64,000 nucleotides of DNA from Bacillus sp. AFS006103 (GCA_002559145.1 NTXX01000036.1:5142-69141); one strand, 5' to 3'; positions 25,738 to 34,866 are shown, counted from the first letter of the stretch. Translations and numbers: made by a program. Notes: generated by a model not told the origin, from the sequence alone.

Positions 25738-26715
25738 TTGGAGAAACTAGTAATTGTCGCCATCGGAGGTAACTCGTTAGTAAGGGAAAATGGCCGTGAT
25801 TCCGTTAATGATCAGTATGAAGCAGTTTGTGAAACAGCAGTACACATTGCCGATATGGTAGAAGAAGGCTATTCTGTTGTCGTAACACATGGAAACGGAC
25901 CACAGGTTGGATTTGGATTAAGAAGATCGGAAATTGCCAATGAAATAATAGGTATGCCGGCTATGCCGCTAGTGAACTGCGTGGCAGATACCCAAGGAGG
26001 GATTGGCTACCAAATTCAGCAAGCATTAACAAATGAATTTGTTAAAAGAGGAATCAATAAAAAAGTGGCTACCGTGATAACACAGGTTGAAGTAAGTAAG
26101 GATGACCCGAACTTCCTAAATCCAACAAAGCCCGTTGGATCGTTTTTTACGCTTAATCAAGCGGAAGAAATGAAAAAAGAACATCCTGATTGGATTTTCA
26201 TTGAGGATTCCGGGCGAGGTTACAGAAGAGTAGTTCCATCGCCAAAACCAATCGATATCGTTGAAAAGGACGTCATCAAATCATTAATTGAATCAGGTTT
26301 TGTGGTAATTGCAGTTGGTGGCGGTGGTGTTCCGGTAGTAAAAACCGCTGATGATTCCTACATGGGTGTTGATGCTGTAATCGACAAGGATTTTGCAACA
26401 GGCCTATTGGCTGAACAAATTAGTGCGGAGACATTGATTATCACAACCGGTGTTTCCAGAGTGTGTATTAATTTTGGTAAACCCAATCAAAAGGCACTTT
26501 ATAAAATTTCGGTCAATGAAACGAAACAATATGTCCTTGAAGACCACTTTGCTAAAGGCAGTATGTTACCTAAAATTGAAGCCAGTCTTAACTTTCTAGA
26601 AAACAACGGGAAACGGGTTATTATTACCGACCCAAAAAGCCTTAAGGATGCTTTGAATGAACAAGCAGGTACTCATATTCTTGCTCAGTCAGAATGTTTA
26701 AAAATAGCTCAATAA
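25738..26715 (+). CDS. arcC: Carbamate kinase
   Basis: Carbamate kinase transfers phosphate from carbamoyl phosphate to ADP, giving ATP, CO2 and ammonia. The 325-aa protein shows VAIGGNSLV at the N-terminus, VVTHGNGPQVGFGLRRSE near 50-67, a GGGGVPVV loop and DKDFATGLLAEQ later, all conserved in the amino acid kinase fold. It starts with TTG, set by AGGAGGA 7 bp upstream. Its place behind fdrA and DUF1116 mirrors the allK (ybcF) gene of E. coli and suggests energy and nitrogen recovery from carbamoyl phosphate. Confidence 0.94.
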   Translation: MEKLVIVAIGGNSLVRENGRDSVNDQYEAVCETAVHIADMVEEGYSVVVTHGNGPQVGFGLRRSEIANEIIGMPAMPLVNCVADTQGGIGYQIQQALTNEFVKRGINKKVATVITQVEVSKDDPNFLNPTKPVGSFFTLNQAEEMKKEHPDWIFIEDSGRGYRRVVPSPKPIDIVEKDVIKSLIESGFVVIAVGGGGVPVVKTADDSYMGVDAVIDKDFATGLLAEQISAETLIITTGVSRVCINFGKPNQKALYKISVNETKQYVLEDHFAKGSMLPKIEASLNFLENNGKRVIITDPKSLKDALNEQAGTHILAQSECLKIAQ

Positions 26716-26719
26716 ACAT

Positions 26720-26757
26720 AAAAGTGGCCCTATACTTTAATATAGGGCTATTTTTAT
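26720..26757 (+). terminator. Terminator between carbamate kinase and pucR-like gene (convergent)
   Basis: GGCCCTATA and TATAGGGCT arms followed by ATTTTTATT. Confidence 0.85.
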
Positions 26758-28454
26758 TGGTGCAAACTTGGAAGTAGATAGGAAATTTTTATAGCTAGTT
26801 GAAACTGCAATAATTCCTCTGCGTTTTTCAAATCTGTTCCAAGAAGTTCCTTTATTTTTTCAATCCGATAGATAAGTGTATTCCGATGAATAAAAAGCGC
26901 TTTTGCCGTTTCACTTAAATTAAGATTATTTTGAAAGTAACTTTCTAAAGTATTTAGGTAAGAGGTATCGTGAAGTTTGTCATGTTCGTGTATTTTTCCA
27001 AGGCTTTTCATAAAAAAGTCCGCTAATTCCTGACTATTAATATTAGAGCCTAGTAAATGGTAGACAGAATAATCTTCAAAATGAGAGACACCCGTATGAT
27101 TCTCCAATTGTTTCATCATCCGAATGGCTTCATGTGCCTCTGTAAAACTTTTGTGAAGCGCAGTAATCGATTTATACTGGCTCCCAATTCCAATAAAAAA
27201 GGAAGTATCCCTGATTTCATTAGTTAGGATTTTATAAATATCAGCACCAAAAATCTTTGCTTCTTCTTTCGTCTTAGAATGAATAAAGTCATTTTTACCG
27301 ACAAGAATAATCACGCGATTATTACGGTAAAAAGAGGTGAGTTCCCCTTGTATTTTTCGTGAATCATCATAAATTAAATTGACACACTTTTTTGCAATAT
27401 TTTCCAGTTTTATCCTTCTGGCGATTATGTCATCGTCTTTTTTTATATTCACTTGGTTAATATCAATCACCATACAATAATACATATATTCCGATTTTAA
27501 ACCATGGAGATCACAAAGAGTTTGAATATTATCATTGGAGGAGAGCTTTCCGGTTAATAGATCATCGAAAAAGTCCTGTCTTATTTTTAATTTTACTTCC
27601 TCTATTTCCTGTGCTTTGATCCGTTCGAGTGCCATCATTCTCGAGGCATCCTGCAGGATAACATATTCGAATTCCGACAGTTCGCTAACTGATTGCCATA
27701 CCACAATATAACCATAAATATATTCGGAAACAGCTACAGGGAGGATTCGGCATTTTACCTCTAACTCATTTGCTCGATAGATCCGTGTGATTGCCTTTTT
27801 AAACGTTTTGATATTTGCTGGAATAGATTCCGTGAATTCTTCAGAGAAGAAAGATCTATTTTTTTTAAGGGGAAGATAAGTAGTAAGTGGTAATTTATTA
27901 TCTTCAAGTTCAACAAAATGCAGTAAATTCCAGTCCCGGTCCACGAACAGAATAGGATTATGAATCAGTCTTGCCAGTTCTGATGAAATTTTATCGATGC
28001 CCCCACCTTCAAGCGAGATCCGAAACAAATTATTATGCATGTCCAGAGCTTTTCTGTTTAATAAGTCATAGGCCCCAGCTGATTTTTCATTAATAATAGA
28101 AATCACTTGTGATAAGGTATATTCAAATGGCAACTCTAAAAGTGGAAAATTATATTGATTAGCAAGGTCAATCATGTTTTGCGGAATTTTATCAAAATAC
28201 CGTTTCATTTTTATACAAAGCCCGGAACAATTGATTTCGGCAAGTTCCTTAATAATGCGATTCTGTAACTCAACGCTATCTTTAAAGATATAACCCGTAG
28301 AGAGGAGCAGTTCATTTGGTGTAAGCCAATCAAATGTATCTGGGTTCTCCATAATGTTGACAATCGCAATCTTATTATTGATTCCTTTTTCTCCGGCAAC
28401 AATTCGAATACCTTCAATTGATTTAATCTTTAGTAAGTCTTTAACAGTTAACAT
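26754..28454 (-). CDS. pucR: PucR family transcriptional regulator
   Basis: The protein of about 566 aa has the PucR plan: an N-terminal purine catabolism regulator-like domain (MLTVKDLLKIKSIEGIRIVAG onward), a middle region with GGDEF-like/CdaR character, and a C-terminal HTH_30 with FIHRNTLIYRIEKIKELLG near residues 525-545. In B. subtilis PucR controls purine and allantoin catabolism. It converges on the fdrA operon and is its likely regulator. The ATG at 28454 follows AAGAAGGTGA; an upstream in-frame start at 28484 lacks a ribosome site. Confidence 0.88.
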   Translation of the reverse strand: MLTVKDLLKIKSIEGIRIVAGEKGINNKIAIVNIMENPDTFDWLTPNELLLSTGYIFKDSVELQNRIIKELAEINCSGLCIKMKRYFDKIPQNMIDLANQYNFPLLELPFEYTLSQVISIINEKSAGAYDLLNRKALDMHNNLFRISLEGGGIDKISSELARLIHNPILFVDRDWNLLHFVELEDNKLPLTTYLPLKKNRSFFSEEFTESIPANIKTFKKAITRIYRANELEVKCRILPVAVSEYIYGYIVVWQSVSELSEFEYVILQDASRMMALERIKAQEIEEVKLKIRQDFFDDLLTGKLSSNDNIQTLCDLHGLKSEYMYYCMVIDINQVNIKKDDDIIARRIKLENIAKKCVNLIYDDSRKIQGELTSFYRNNRVIILVGKNDFIHSKTKEEAKIFGADIYKILTNEIRDTSFFIGIGSQYKSITALHKSFTEAHEAIRMMKQLENHTGVSHFEDYSVYHLLGSNINSQELADFFMKSLGKIHEHDKLHDTSYLNTLESYFQNNLNLSETAKALFIHRNTLIYRIEKIKELLGTDLKNAEELLQFQLAIKISYLLPSLHQ

Positions 28455-28579
28455 TTTTTCACCTTCTTTGTGGAAACGGACCATTATTCGCAGTTTATGA
28501 TAGATAATATATCACTAATATTCTTTCATACAATTAGTCAATTTAAACAATTTGATGAATTATATAGGGAAGTTAAACC

Positions 28580-29455
28580 TTAAACTATCAAATGTTTTTG
28601 TAAAAACGCAAAAACCTGCTTTAAGGCATTTTGCACAACAGGGTTTTGAAAGTCTTTGTCAAAAACATGCTCACCATTTGGAATGGTAATTAGTTTGGCT
28701 TCCACCCCTTGTTTCACTAACGCTCCGCGCATAAAAACAGACTGCTCGTAAGGAACATCCACATCCTTAGTTCCATGCAGCAGTAATGTAGGCGGGTAAT
28801 CATTGGTAACATTGTGCAGAGGGCAAAACTTCATGAGTTCTTGTTTATGGAGATTTGGATTGATTCCAGAAATTTCTTGGATCCATTCACCGGTCTGCCT
28901 TGCATACAAATAGAGTAAGAAACGCTCGTCAACGGAACCCTCGGTAATAATTTGGTTTGTTACAAGCTTTTTGGCTGTTTCTTTTGATACAGTGACCTTT
29001 TGACTGTAAAATTGGCTAGGGGTGGTTGCCCATTTAGCTGTTATATCTCCATATCCATAGAAAGAGACAATGGCACGTGGTTTATGCTGGAACATACCGG
29101 TACATAGAGCAAGAAAGCCGCCGGCAGAGCTGCCTACAACCGCAATTCTGCTGGAGTCAATCGAATATCGCCTTGATCCTTCGGTTTCAATCCAGTTTAG
29201 AGCATCATGGATGTCTTCAAGTATGTCGGGCAATTTTGTTTCCGGTGCAAGTCGATAATCAATGGAAAAGAGCGAAAATCCATTATTTAAATAGAATTCG
29301 ACCATTTCCTCCTGAATTTCTTCTCTAGTCCCCCAAAGAAGCCCGCCACCATGGATGTATACCACAGCTGGTGATTGCTCCTTCATTGTCCCATAAAAAT
29401 CAACGTGAAGCGCAAAACGCTCATCTTCTTTATAAACAACTGTATTCTTCTTCAT
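28580..29455 (-). CDS. Alpha/beta hydrolase (HSL-type carboxylesterase)
   Basis: The protein of about 291 aa shows the hormone-sensitive lipase family oxyanion motif HGGG (YIHGGGLLWG, about 36-45), the nucleophile elbow VVGSSAGG near residue 110, the acid in HGTKDVDVPYE and the catalytic His in GEHVFDKDF. These enzymes hydrolyse short-chain esters. No signal peptide, so cytoplasmic. The ATG at 29455 has GGGAA at 9 bp; the ATG at 29464 touches the ribosome site. Its position behind pucR may be fortuitous. Confidence 0.87.
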   Translation of the reverse strand: MKKNTVVYKEDERFALHVDFYGTMKEQSPAVVYIHGGGLLWGTREEIQEEMVEFYLNNGFSLFSIDYRLAPETKLPDILEDIHDALNWIETEGSRRYSIDSSRIAVVGSSAGGFLALCTGMFQHKPRAIVSFYGYGDITAKWATTPSQFYSQKVTVSKETAKKLVTNQIITEGSVDERFLLYLYARQTGEWIQEISGINPNLHKQELMKFCPLHNVTNDYPPTLLLHGTKDVDVPYEQSVFMRGALVKQGVEAKLITIPNGEHVFDKDFQNPVVQNALKQVFAFLQKHLIV

Positions 29456-29522
29456 AGATATCATTTCCCATCCAATAAGGTAGTTCTAGAGGATATTGTA
29501 CCATTTTTTATGTTCTGTTTAA

Positions 29523-31556
29523 TTAGTGAGAATGCAAACTGCTCTCTTCCATCCAATAGGCTTCCCGGATATTGATCTGCTTACGAATTTTCCGGGTGAC
29601 ATCGATTGTGATTTCGCCTTCTTCGTACAAGTTCTGAATTGCATCTCGTTCTGCTTGAAATGCTTTAACTTGTAATTCTCTTTGTAATTGTGTGTAATGA
29701 GTAGAATCTGCGCCTTTTTTAGCTAGTTTTAATTTCATGATCAATTCGCTATATTCTCCGATAATCGCTAAATAAATATTTGCATTTTCAGAAGACACTT
29801 GCTTCTTCAAATACTGAATAGCAGCTTTCGCCATGTTTACTTTAAGTCGAATGACCTTTTTTATTTGCGCTTGGCGTTGTTTAAGTTGTTCTTTGTTATT
29901 TGGCAGAAAAAGATGAACGACCTGGTACATACTTCTTTTAACCAAGGTCCAAATAAACAATCTTCGATAGCGGATTCGGTTCGTTACCGCGAGCCTCATC
30001 CGTTGAATGTGTTCCTCAGACATATAAGCCATTTCACGATCAATTTGTCCTTCTTTTTTTAATTTTTCAATATAGTTGGTCTCGGCATCGAGGGCCTTCA
30101 TCCGAATTTCCGTTTCTACTAACTTCAGTTGATTGTTGTTCTCCTCACTAATAGTGGTAAGCCGATTTCGGAGTTGATTGTACGATGAAATAACAGAGAC
30201 TGCTGCTCCACGATTCTCATCATTCATCAATTCACGAATCGAACGAATGGCGGAGTCAATCGTTCGGATCAGGGCGACCCGCTCCATTTCCTTACCAAGT
30301 TCATCTGCGTTTCCTTTTTCGGGCCGTGCCAGACTCGGTAAGAGGATGCTTGCTGCGACTAGTGTAACCAGAATTACCCCGGCAGCAATAAAGATGAATA
30401 ACGAGCGCTGCGGAAAGGGACTCCCATCCGCCAATACATAAGGAATCGTAAATGCCCCAGCCAGTGTAACGGCTCCTCTTACACCAGAAATCGTAAGGAT
30501 GCCAACCGCTCTCATGGATGGCATTTGAATTTGCCTTTTCAGCCATCCCCACTGCCATGCACCCATAATCCACAAGAAACGAAGAATAAATAGGGCAGCA
30601 GAAATAATGAAAATATACTTGCTCACCTGCCAATTATTAAACAGCGGGTCTTGAAAGATTTCAATGATTACATTCGGTATTTGCAGGCCTAACAGCACAA
30701 ATACTAATCCGTTTAAAATATAGATTAGAACGGTCCATGTACTTTGGGAAACCACTTGCAATTGCATGGCAGGCGATTGATCCCGATCTCGAAAAATGGT
30801 ATGAACGATACCTGCTGCAACGACAGATAAGATTCCTGAAAGATGAAAATGCTCAACGATGTAAAAAATCACGAATGGGGTAAGGAGTTGGATCAGCATG
30901 TGAATGGTTACATCTTCCATCCCCAACCGTCGAATAAAAATTTTCAGTTGAATAATAAGAAAAGAAAGAAAGGCGCCGCCAGCGATGCCTCCAATCGAAA
31001 TCACTAAAAAGCTCCAACTTGCATCAACCAATGAAAAAACGCCCGTTACCGTTGCTGCAACGGCAAATTTAAAAGCAACTAAACCTGACGCATCATTCAT
31101 TAGCCCTTCCCCTTCAAGAACATGCATAATGGTTTGCGGTATCTTTACTCTGCTTGAAATAGCACTCACGGCAACGACATCAGTAGGAGATAGGATGGCT
31201 GCTAACGCGAAAGCGGCTGGTAAGGGAATGGACGGGATAAGCCAATAAATTAAGTACCCAATCGTGTATACGGTAACGAACACAAGCCCGAGAGCCATCA
31301 ACAGAATCGGTTTCCGCAATTTCCATAATGCTTGTCTGGATACATTTTTGCCATCATGAAATAGAAGGGGAGCGATAAATAGTACGAAGAACAATTCTGG
31401 CTCCATAGGGATTTCGATTCCTAACGGAAGTGCCGCAAGCAAAACCCCTAATGCAATTTGGACAAGTGGCACTGGTATGTATGGCATAAAATGATGGATG
31501 AAACTGGACAAGCCGATAATAGCGAGTAGTAAAAGGGTAAGTAGAAAAAATACCAT
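29523..31556 (-). CDS. nhaK: Na+/H+ antiporter, CPA1 family (NhaK/NhaP type)
   Basis: The 677-aa protein has an N-terminal domain of about 12 hydrophobic segments (residues 1-410) with the antiporter core motif ILSPTDVVAVSAI near 142-154 and an SGVRGAVTLAGAF motif near 355-367, then a long hydrophilic, probably coiled C-terminal domain of about 260 residues rich in Glu, Lys and Arg. This matches B. subtilis NhaK in length and layout: it exports Na+, and sometimes K+ or Li+, in exchange for H+. GGAGAGGAGA precedes the ATG. Upstream is a tandem repeat that may affect its promoter. Confidence 0.9.
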   Translation of the reverse strand: MVFFLLTLLLLAIIGLSSFIHHFMPYIPVPLVQIALGVLLAALPLGIEIPMEPELFFVLFIAPLLFHDGKNVSRQALWKLRKPILLMALGLVFVTVYTIGYLIYWLIPSIPLPAAFALAAILSPTDVVAVSAISSRVKIPQTIMHVLEGEGLMNDASGLVAFKFAVAATVTGVFSLVDASWSFLVISIGGIAGGAFLSFLIIQLKIFIRRLGMEDVTIHMLIQLLTPFVIFYIVEHFHLSGILSVVAAGIVHTIFRDRDQSPAMQLQVVSQSTWTVLIYILNGLVFVLLGLQIPNVIIEIFQDPLFNNWQVSKYIFIISAALFILRFLWIMGAWQWGWLKRQIQMPSMRAVGILTISGVRGAVTLAGAFTIPYVLADGSPFPQRSLFIFIAAGVILVTLVAASILLPSLARPEKGNADELGKEMERVALIRTIDSAIRSIRELMNDENRGAAVSVISSYNQLRNRLTTISEENNNQLKLVETEIRMKALDAETNYIEKLKKEGQIDREMAYMSEEHIQRMRLAVTNRIRYRRLFIWTLVKRSMYQVVHLFLPNNKEQLKQRQAQIKKVIRLKVNMAKAAIQYLKKQVSSENANIYLAIIGEYSELIMKLKLAKKGADSTHYTQLQRELQVKAFQAERDAIQNLYEEGEITIDVTRKIRKQINIREAYWMEESSLHSH

Positions 31557-31683
31557 ATCGTGTCTCCTCTCCTAAGTATTTTGTGTAACAAGGGGACTTT
31601 TCAACACGTTAAAAAACATTTCCTATTTTTTTTAAAATAAGCGACTTGCACTGTCCGAAACATTCGGTGTAGCGGTGATTATA

Positions 31684-31964
31684 GAAAGCGCCTAATGCCC
31701 GTGGAGGTCGAAAAAGTAGTGTTCCAACGGTAACTAGTGGAAGCGACTAGTGCCCGTGGAGGTGGAAAAAGTGGGTCAACGGTAACTAGTGGAAGCGCCT
31801 AATGCCCGTGGAGGTGGAAAAAGTGGTCCAACGGTAACTAGTGGAAGCAACTAATGCCCGTGGAGGTGGAAAAAGTGGTTCACCGGTAACTAGTGGAAGC
31901 GACTAATGCCCGTGGAGGTTGGAAAATCAGCTCAACGGTCATTAGTGGAGTCAACCAGTGCCTT
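31684..31964. repeat. 52-bp tandem repeat, about 5.4 copies
   Basis: Units begin at 31684 (55 bp), 31739, 31791, 31843 and 31895 (each 52 bp), with a degraded partial unit from 31947. The core is GGAAGCGACTAATGCCCGTG followed by GAGGTGGAAAAAGTGG and CAACGGTAACTAGT. Copies differ by a few substitutions. It occupies the gap between ilvE and the antiporter gene, both on the minus strand. There are no distinct spacers, so it is not CRISPR. Confidence 0.93.
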
Positions 31965-31990
31965 TAAGAAGGAGGTAAAATTCAGTAGAC

Positions 31991-32020
31991 AAAAAAACCG
32001 GGCGATTTGCCCGGTTTGCT
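31991..32020 (-). terminator. Terminator after ilvE
   Basis: AAACCGGGC and GCCCGGTTT arms with a GATTT-type loop, followed on the minus strand by a T run. Confidence 0.9.
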
Positions 32021-32021
32021 T

Positions 32022-33104
32022 TTACACTTCTACCTGTTCAACTTTCACTGTCCAGTTAAAAGGATCTTCTTTTTTCCCAAGTTGGATGCCGGTCATTTCG
32101 TCATAAACGCGTTGAGAGAGTTCACCAATTTTATAATCATTGATGGCAATTGCATGTTCATTCCAAGTTAATTCGCCTACAGGGGAAATAACGGCAGCCG
32201 TTCCTGCACCAAAGACCTCTTCCAGTTCTCCGCGCGCATGTGCAGCAAATACCTCTTCAATTGAAATTCTCTCTTCTCGTACAGGGATATTCCAATACTT
32301 TAGTAATTCAATAACCGAATCACGTGTAACACCCGGCAAAATACTGCCATTTAATCGTGGTGTTACCACTTCGCCATTGATCTTGAAGAAGATATTCATA
32401 CTGCCAACTTCTTCGACATATTTATTCTCTTTCGCATCAAGCCAGAGAATTTGGGCAAATCCATTTTCATCTGCTTTTTCCTGCGCTTTCAAACTTGCTG
32501 CATAATTTCCGGCCGTCTTCACATGACCTACTCCGCCAATAACAGCCCGAACATACTGTTCTTCTACATAAATTCTAACAGGGCTTAATTGGTCTCCATA
32601 ATAAGCTCCCGATGGAGAAAGAATAACGAGCAATTTATATTGTTTCGCAGGTCGAACACCAAGATAGGGCTCGGTTGAGAATATAAACGGACGAATGTAA
32701 AGAGAAGTCCCCTCACCATCAGGAACCCAATCTTTCTCTGTTAAAATCAATTGTTTAATCGATTCTAATAAAAAGTCCTCATCAATCTGTGGAATGCACA
32801 GTCTTTCGCATGAATCATTCAAACGCTTCATGTTTTTTTCAGGGCGGAAGAGTTGAATGGTTCCATCTGCTGCTTTATAAGCTTTCATTCCCTCGAAGAT
32901 TGCTTGCCCATAGTGAAAAACCATCGCAGACGGTTCGAGTGTTAATGGCTCGTAAGGAGTAATTCGCGCGTCAAACCAGCCGATTTCATGTTGATAATCC
33001 ATCACAAACATATAATCAGTAAAATATTTACCGAAACCTAGGGATGAAAAATCAGGCTTTTCCTTTAAAACTTCTCTCTGAACAAATCCAATTTCTTGTT
33101 TCAT
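32022..33104 (-). CDS. ilvE: Branched-chain amino acid aminotransferase
   Basis: This PLP enzyme (fold type IV) interconverts leucine, isoleucine and valine with their keto acids. From the ATG at 33104 it is about 360 aa. Marks include MVFHYGQAIFEGMKAY near residue 70, YIRPFIFSTEPYLGV, the PLP lysine in GGVGHVKTAGNYAASL (about 200) and EEVFGAGTAAVISPVG towards the C-terminus. It matches the eukaryote-like/Bacillus IlvE-IlvK (BCAT II) form. AAGAGGTG precedes the chosen ATG. It is monocistronic with a terminator; no T-box sequence was recognised in its leader. Confidence 0.93.
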   Translation of the reverse strand: MKQEIGFVQREVLKEKPDFSSLGFGKYFTDYMFVMDYQHEIGWFDARITPYEPLTLEPSAMVFHYGQAIFEGMKAYKAADGTIQLFRPEKNMKRLNDSCERLCIPQIDEDFLLESIKQLILTEKDWVPDGEGTSLYIRPFIFSTEPYLGVRPAKQYKLLVILSPSGAYYGDQLSPVRIYVEEQYVRAVIGGVGHVKTAGNYAASLKAQEKADENGFAQILWLDAKENKYVEEVGSMNIFFKINGEVVTPRLNGSILPGVTRDSVIELLKYWNIPVREERISIEEVFAAHARGELEEVFGAGTAAVISPVGELTWNEHAIAINDYKIGELSQRVYDEMTGIQLGKKEDPFNWTVKVEQVEV

Positions 33105-33448
33105 GGACACACCTCTTGTCAATTCTCTACTTTCCAACGTGAAAGCAGGATACGTTCCCTTGAATAATCATTTGTAACATAAAGGATTCAAATAAGGTTG
33201 AAAATTTGTAATTAACTATATTATCTAACTATACCATTTTATTAGTACGAACTTCCATACTATAGATTTAGGAAAAACAAATTATTGAGTAATATTGGAC
33301 CGTATAGATACTACCATGAAAGTGATACTATTCAAAAGTGGTGAGTGACTCAAGAGATGGTATTGAATTTTTTCTAGAAGTAACGAGATAAGGGAATTAT
33401 GTGGAAAAAAATAAATCTGCATAGGATCAAAAAAGGGAGGTGTAACAT
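33105..33448. other. Intergenic region between divergent ilvE and SRPBCC genes
   Basis: AT-rich DNA expected to hold both divergent promoters. I see no riboswitch, T-box or clear operator. Confidence 0.4.
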
Positions 33449-33889
33449 GTGGTAGACGTTTTTACTGAGATCATCATCCAGCGTCCTGTGGATCAAGTTT
33501 CAATGTACGCAGCCGACCCTGACAACGCTCCGAATTGGTATGTAAATATTCAATCAGCACAATGGCAAACCGAAAAACCATTGAAAGTGGGCTCAAGGGT
33601 TGCCTTTAAAGCGCAATTTCTTGGAAGGGAACTTGCTTATATTTATGAAATAACAGAATTTATTCCTGAAAAAAAGCTAGTGATGAGAACGGCACAGGGA
33701 CCTTTTCCGATGGAAACAACCTATAATTGGGAGGCTATAGAGGACAATCGAACGCGAATGACATTAAGAAACAAAGGAAATCCAACCGGTTTTTCTAAAG
33801 TCTTCGCGCCAATTATGGCTCCGATGATGAAAAAAGCAAACAGGAAAGATTTAAAGAAAATTAAGGATATCCTTGAATCTGAAAAATAG
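33449..33889 (+). CDS. SRPBCC (START-like) family protein
   Basis: The 146-aa protein fits the polyketide cyclase/SRPBCC fold: an N-terminal strand-helix part ([27 protein letters not shown]), strands [21 protein letters not shown] and the terminal basic helix. These proteins bind hydrophobic ligands; no specific activity is known here. The GTG start follows GGGAGG at 8 bp. An ATG two bases earlier leads to an immediate stop, so GTG is required. Confidence 0.8.
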   Translation: MVDVFTEIIIQRPVDQVSMYAADPDNAPNWYVNIQSAQWQTEKPLKVGSRVAFKAQFLGRELAYIYEITEFIPEKKLVMRTAQGPFPMETTYNWEAIEDNRTRMTLRNKGNPTGFSKVFAPIMAPMMKKANRKDLKKIKDILESEK

Positions 33890-33902
33890 AAATTCAAAAA
33901 GA

Positions 33903-33925
33903 AAAACGCCACAATTGGGCGTCTA
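33903..33925 (-). terminator. Terminator after the 55-aa gene
   Basis: On the minus strand ACGCCCAATTGTGGCGTTTTT forms a short GC stem with a T tail. Confidence 0.65.
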
Positions 33926-33934
33926 ATCAGTTGA

Positions 33935-34102
33935 TCATTGCTGTTCACTGTTTTCTGTGGAATTTGTAAATGCATTGGGGTCAACCGTGTTTGCTCCGTA
34001 ATCCGGGACATTACTTGCATGCTCTTTATGATACTGGGTTCCTGAACCTTGTTCAGTAGGATCCGTTTTCCTTTTTTGTTGGTTGTTTTGCTGATTTGGC
34101 AT
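33935..34102 (-). CDS. Small hydrophilic 55-aa protein, SASP-like composition
   Basis: A short ORF starts at an ATG 8 bp after a perfect AGGAGGTG and ends before a terminator. The protein (MPNQQNNQQKRKTDPTEQGS to ...TENSEQQ) is very rich in Gln, Asn, Thr and Glu and has no Trp, Cys or hydrophobic segment. Its composition recalls small acid-soluble or other minor spore proteins of Bacillaceae, but I do not recognise a family. The strong ribosome site and terminator are the evidence. Confidence 0.75.
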   Translation of the reverse strand: MPNQQNNQQKRKTDPTEQGSGTQYHKEHASNVPDYGANTVDPNAFTNSTENSEQQ

Positions 34103-34236
34103 AATCTTCACCTCCTAAACACAAAGAGTAGTATTTGTAGTAAGAATGGATTTATTCAATGGGGAAGCAATAATTTGAAACTTTCTCCTGACCTTCTACG
34201 TATACTTAGAATAAAGCTTAAAAAGGAGATGTGGGA

Positions 34237-34620
34237 ATGTTCCTAGCAGAACTTCAAGCAGAGGAAAGAAAGGCGTTTCTTGAACTTGCTGCGCTGATTG
34301 CCAAAATTGATGGAAAAGTATCTATTTTTGAGAATTCCATACTTATTAAGTACCAAAAGGAAATGGGATTTGAGGATTATAAAATAAAGGGTCTCGAAAT
34401 TGGGGAAATCCTTAAAGTATTTAAGACTGAACGATCAAAAAATATTGTCTTAACTGAACTCCTTCAACTCATCTATAGCGATGGAGTTTTTCATGATCAA
34501 GAAAGCGAAACTATTCAATTCATCAAGTCGTACTTCGGCTTTGATTCCAATGAGTATGGAAGTTTCAAGGATTGGATTGTTAAAATAAAGGAATTAACGG
34601 TGTCTCAAGGGAAACATTAG
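34237..34620 (+). CDS. TerB-like protein, unknown function
   Basis: The 127-aa all-helical protein resembles the TerB/DjlA-N fold: ALIAKIDGKVSIFENSIL in the first half and LLQLIYSDGVFHDQESETIQFI in the second, each carrying an acidic, possibly metal-binding turn (DGKVS, DGVFHDQE). TerB-family proteins are linked to stress and tellurite resistance, but no ter operon is present. AAAAGGAG lies 8 bp before the ATG at 34237; a GTG at 34231 is too close. Confidence 0.65.
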   Translation: MFLAELQAEERKAFLELAALIAKIDGKVSIFENSILIKYQKEMGFEDYKIKGLEIGEILKVFKTERSKNIVLTELLQLIYSDGVFHDQESETIQFIKSYFGFDSNEYGSFKDWIVKIKELTVSQGKH

Positions 34621-34686
34621 CTTCTTTTCGTGTGGTTATGAATTCGAAAAGAATATAAACAAACTCCGAATTAATAGTGTTTGGAA

Positions 34687-34722
34687 AACACACAGGCATA
34701 AAAGCTTGTGTGTTTTTTTATT
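34687..34722 (+). terminator. Terminator after the TerB-like gene
   Basis: AACACACA and TGTGTGTT arms, extended by inner GC/AGC pairing, with seven T residues following. Confidence 0.8.
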
Positions 34723-34792
34723 GCGAAAAAATCTAGAGATCAATGATTTTTATATAAAAATTTTAGAATTTTTCGATTTTCATAAATTTATA

Positions 34793-34851
34793 TTGACGGA
34801 CATTCCTTGCATGTTATATATTTTAACATATTGATGTTAGAAAATATAACA
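34793..34851 (+). promoter_or_regulatory. Promoter with two GlnR/TnrA-like boxes upstream of glnK-amtB
   Basis: TTGACG (34793) and TATATT (34817) are 18 bp apart. TGTTATATATTTTAACA (34812-34828) overlaps the -10, and TGTTAGAAAATATAACA (34835-34851) follows. Both match the ends of the TnrA/GlnR consensus TGTNAN7TNACA, the first box almost throughout. In B. subtilis TnrA activates nrgAB from upstream; a box over the -10 would instead suggest repression, probably by GlnR. Confidence 0.75.
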
Positions 34852-34866
34852 CGAGAGGCTGATTCT

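Noticed and set aside
31684..31964. Possible CRISPR array
   Set aside because: The whole 52-bp unit is repeated without unique spacers, and no cas genes are present.
33105..33200. T-box leader upstream of ilvE
   Set aside because: No AGGGTGGAACCGCG-like antiterminator sequence or terminator is visible before the gene.
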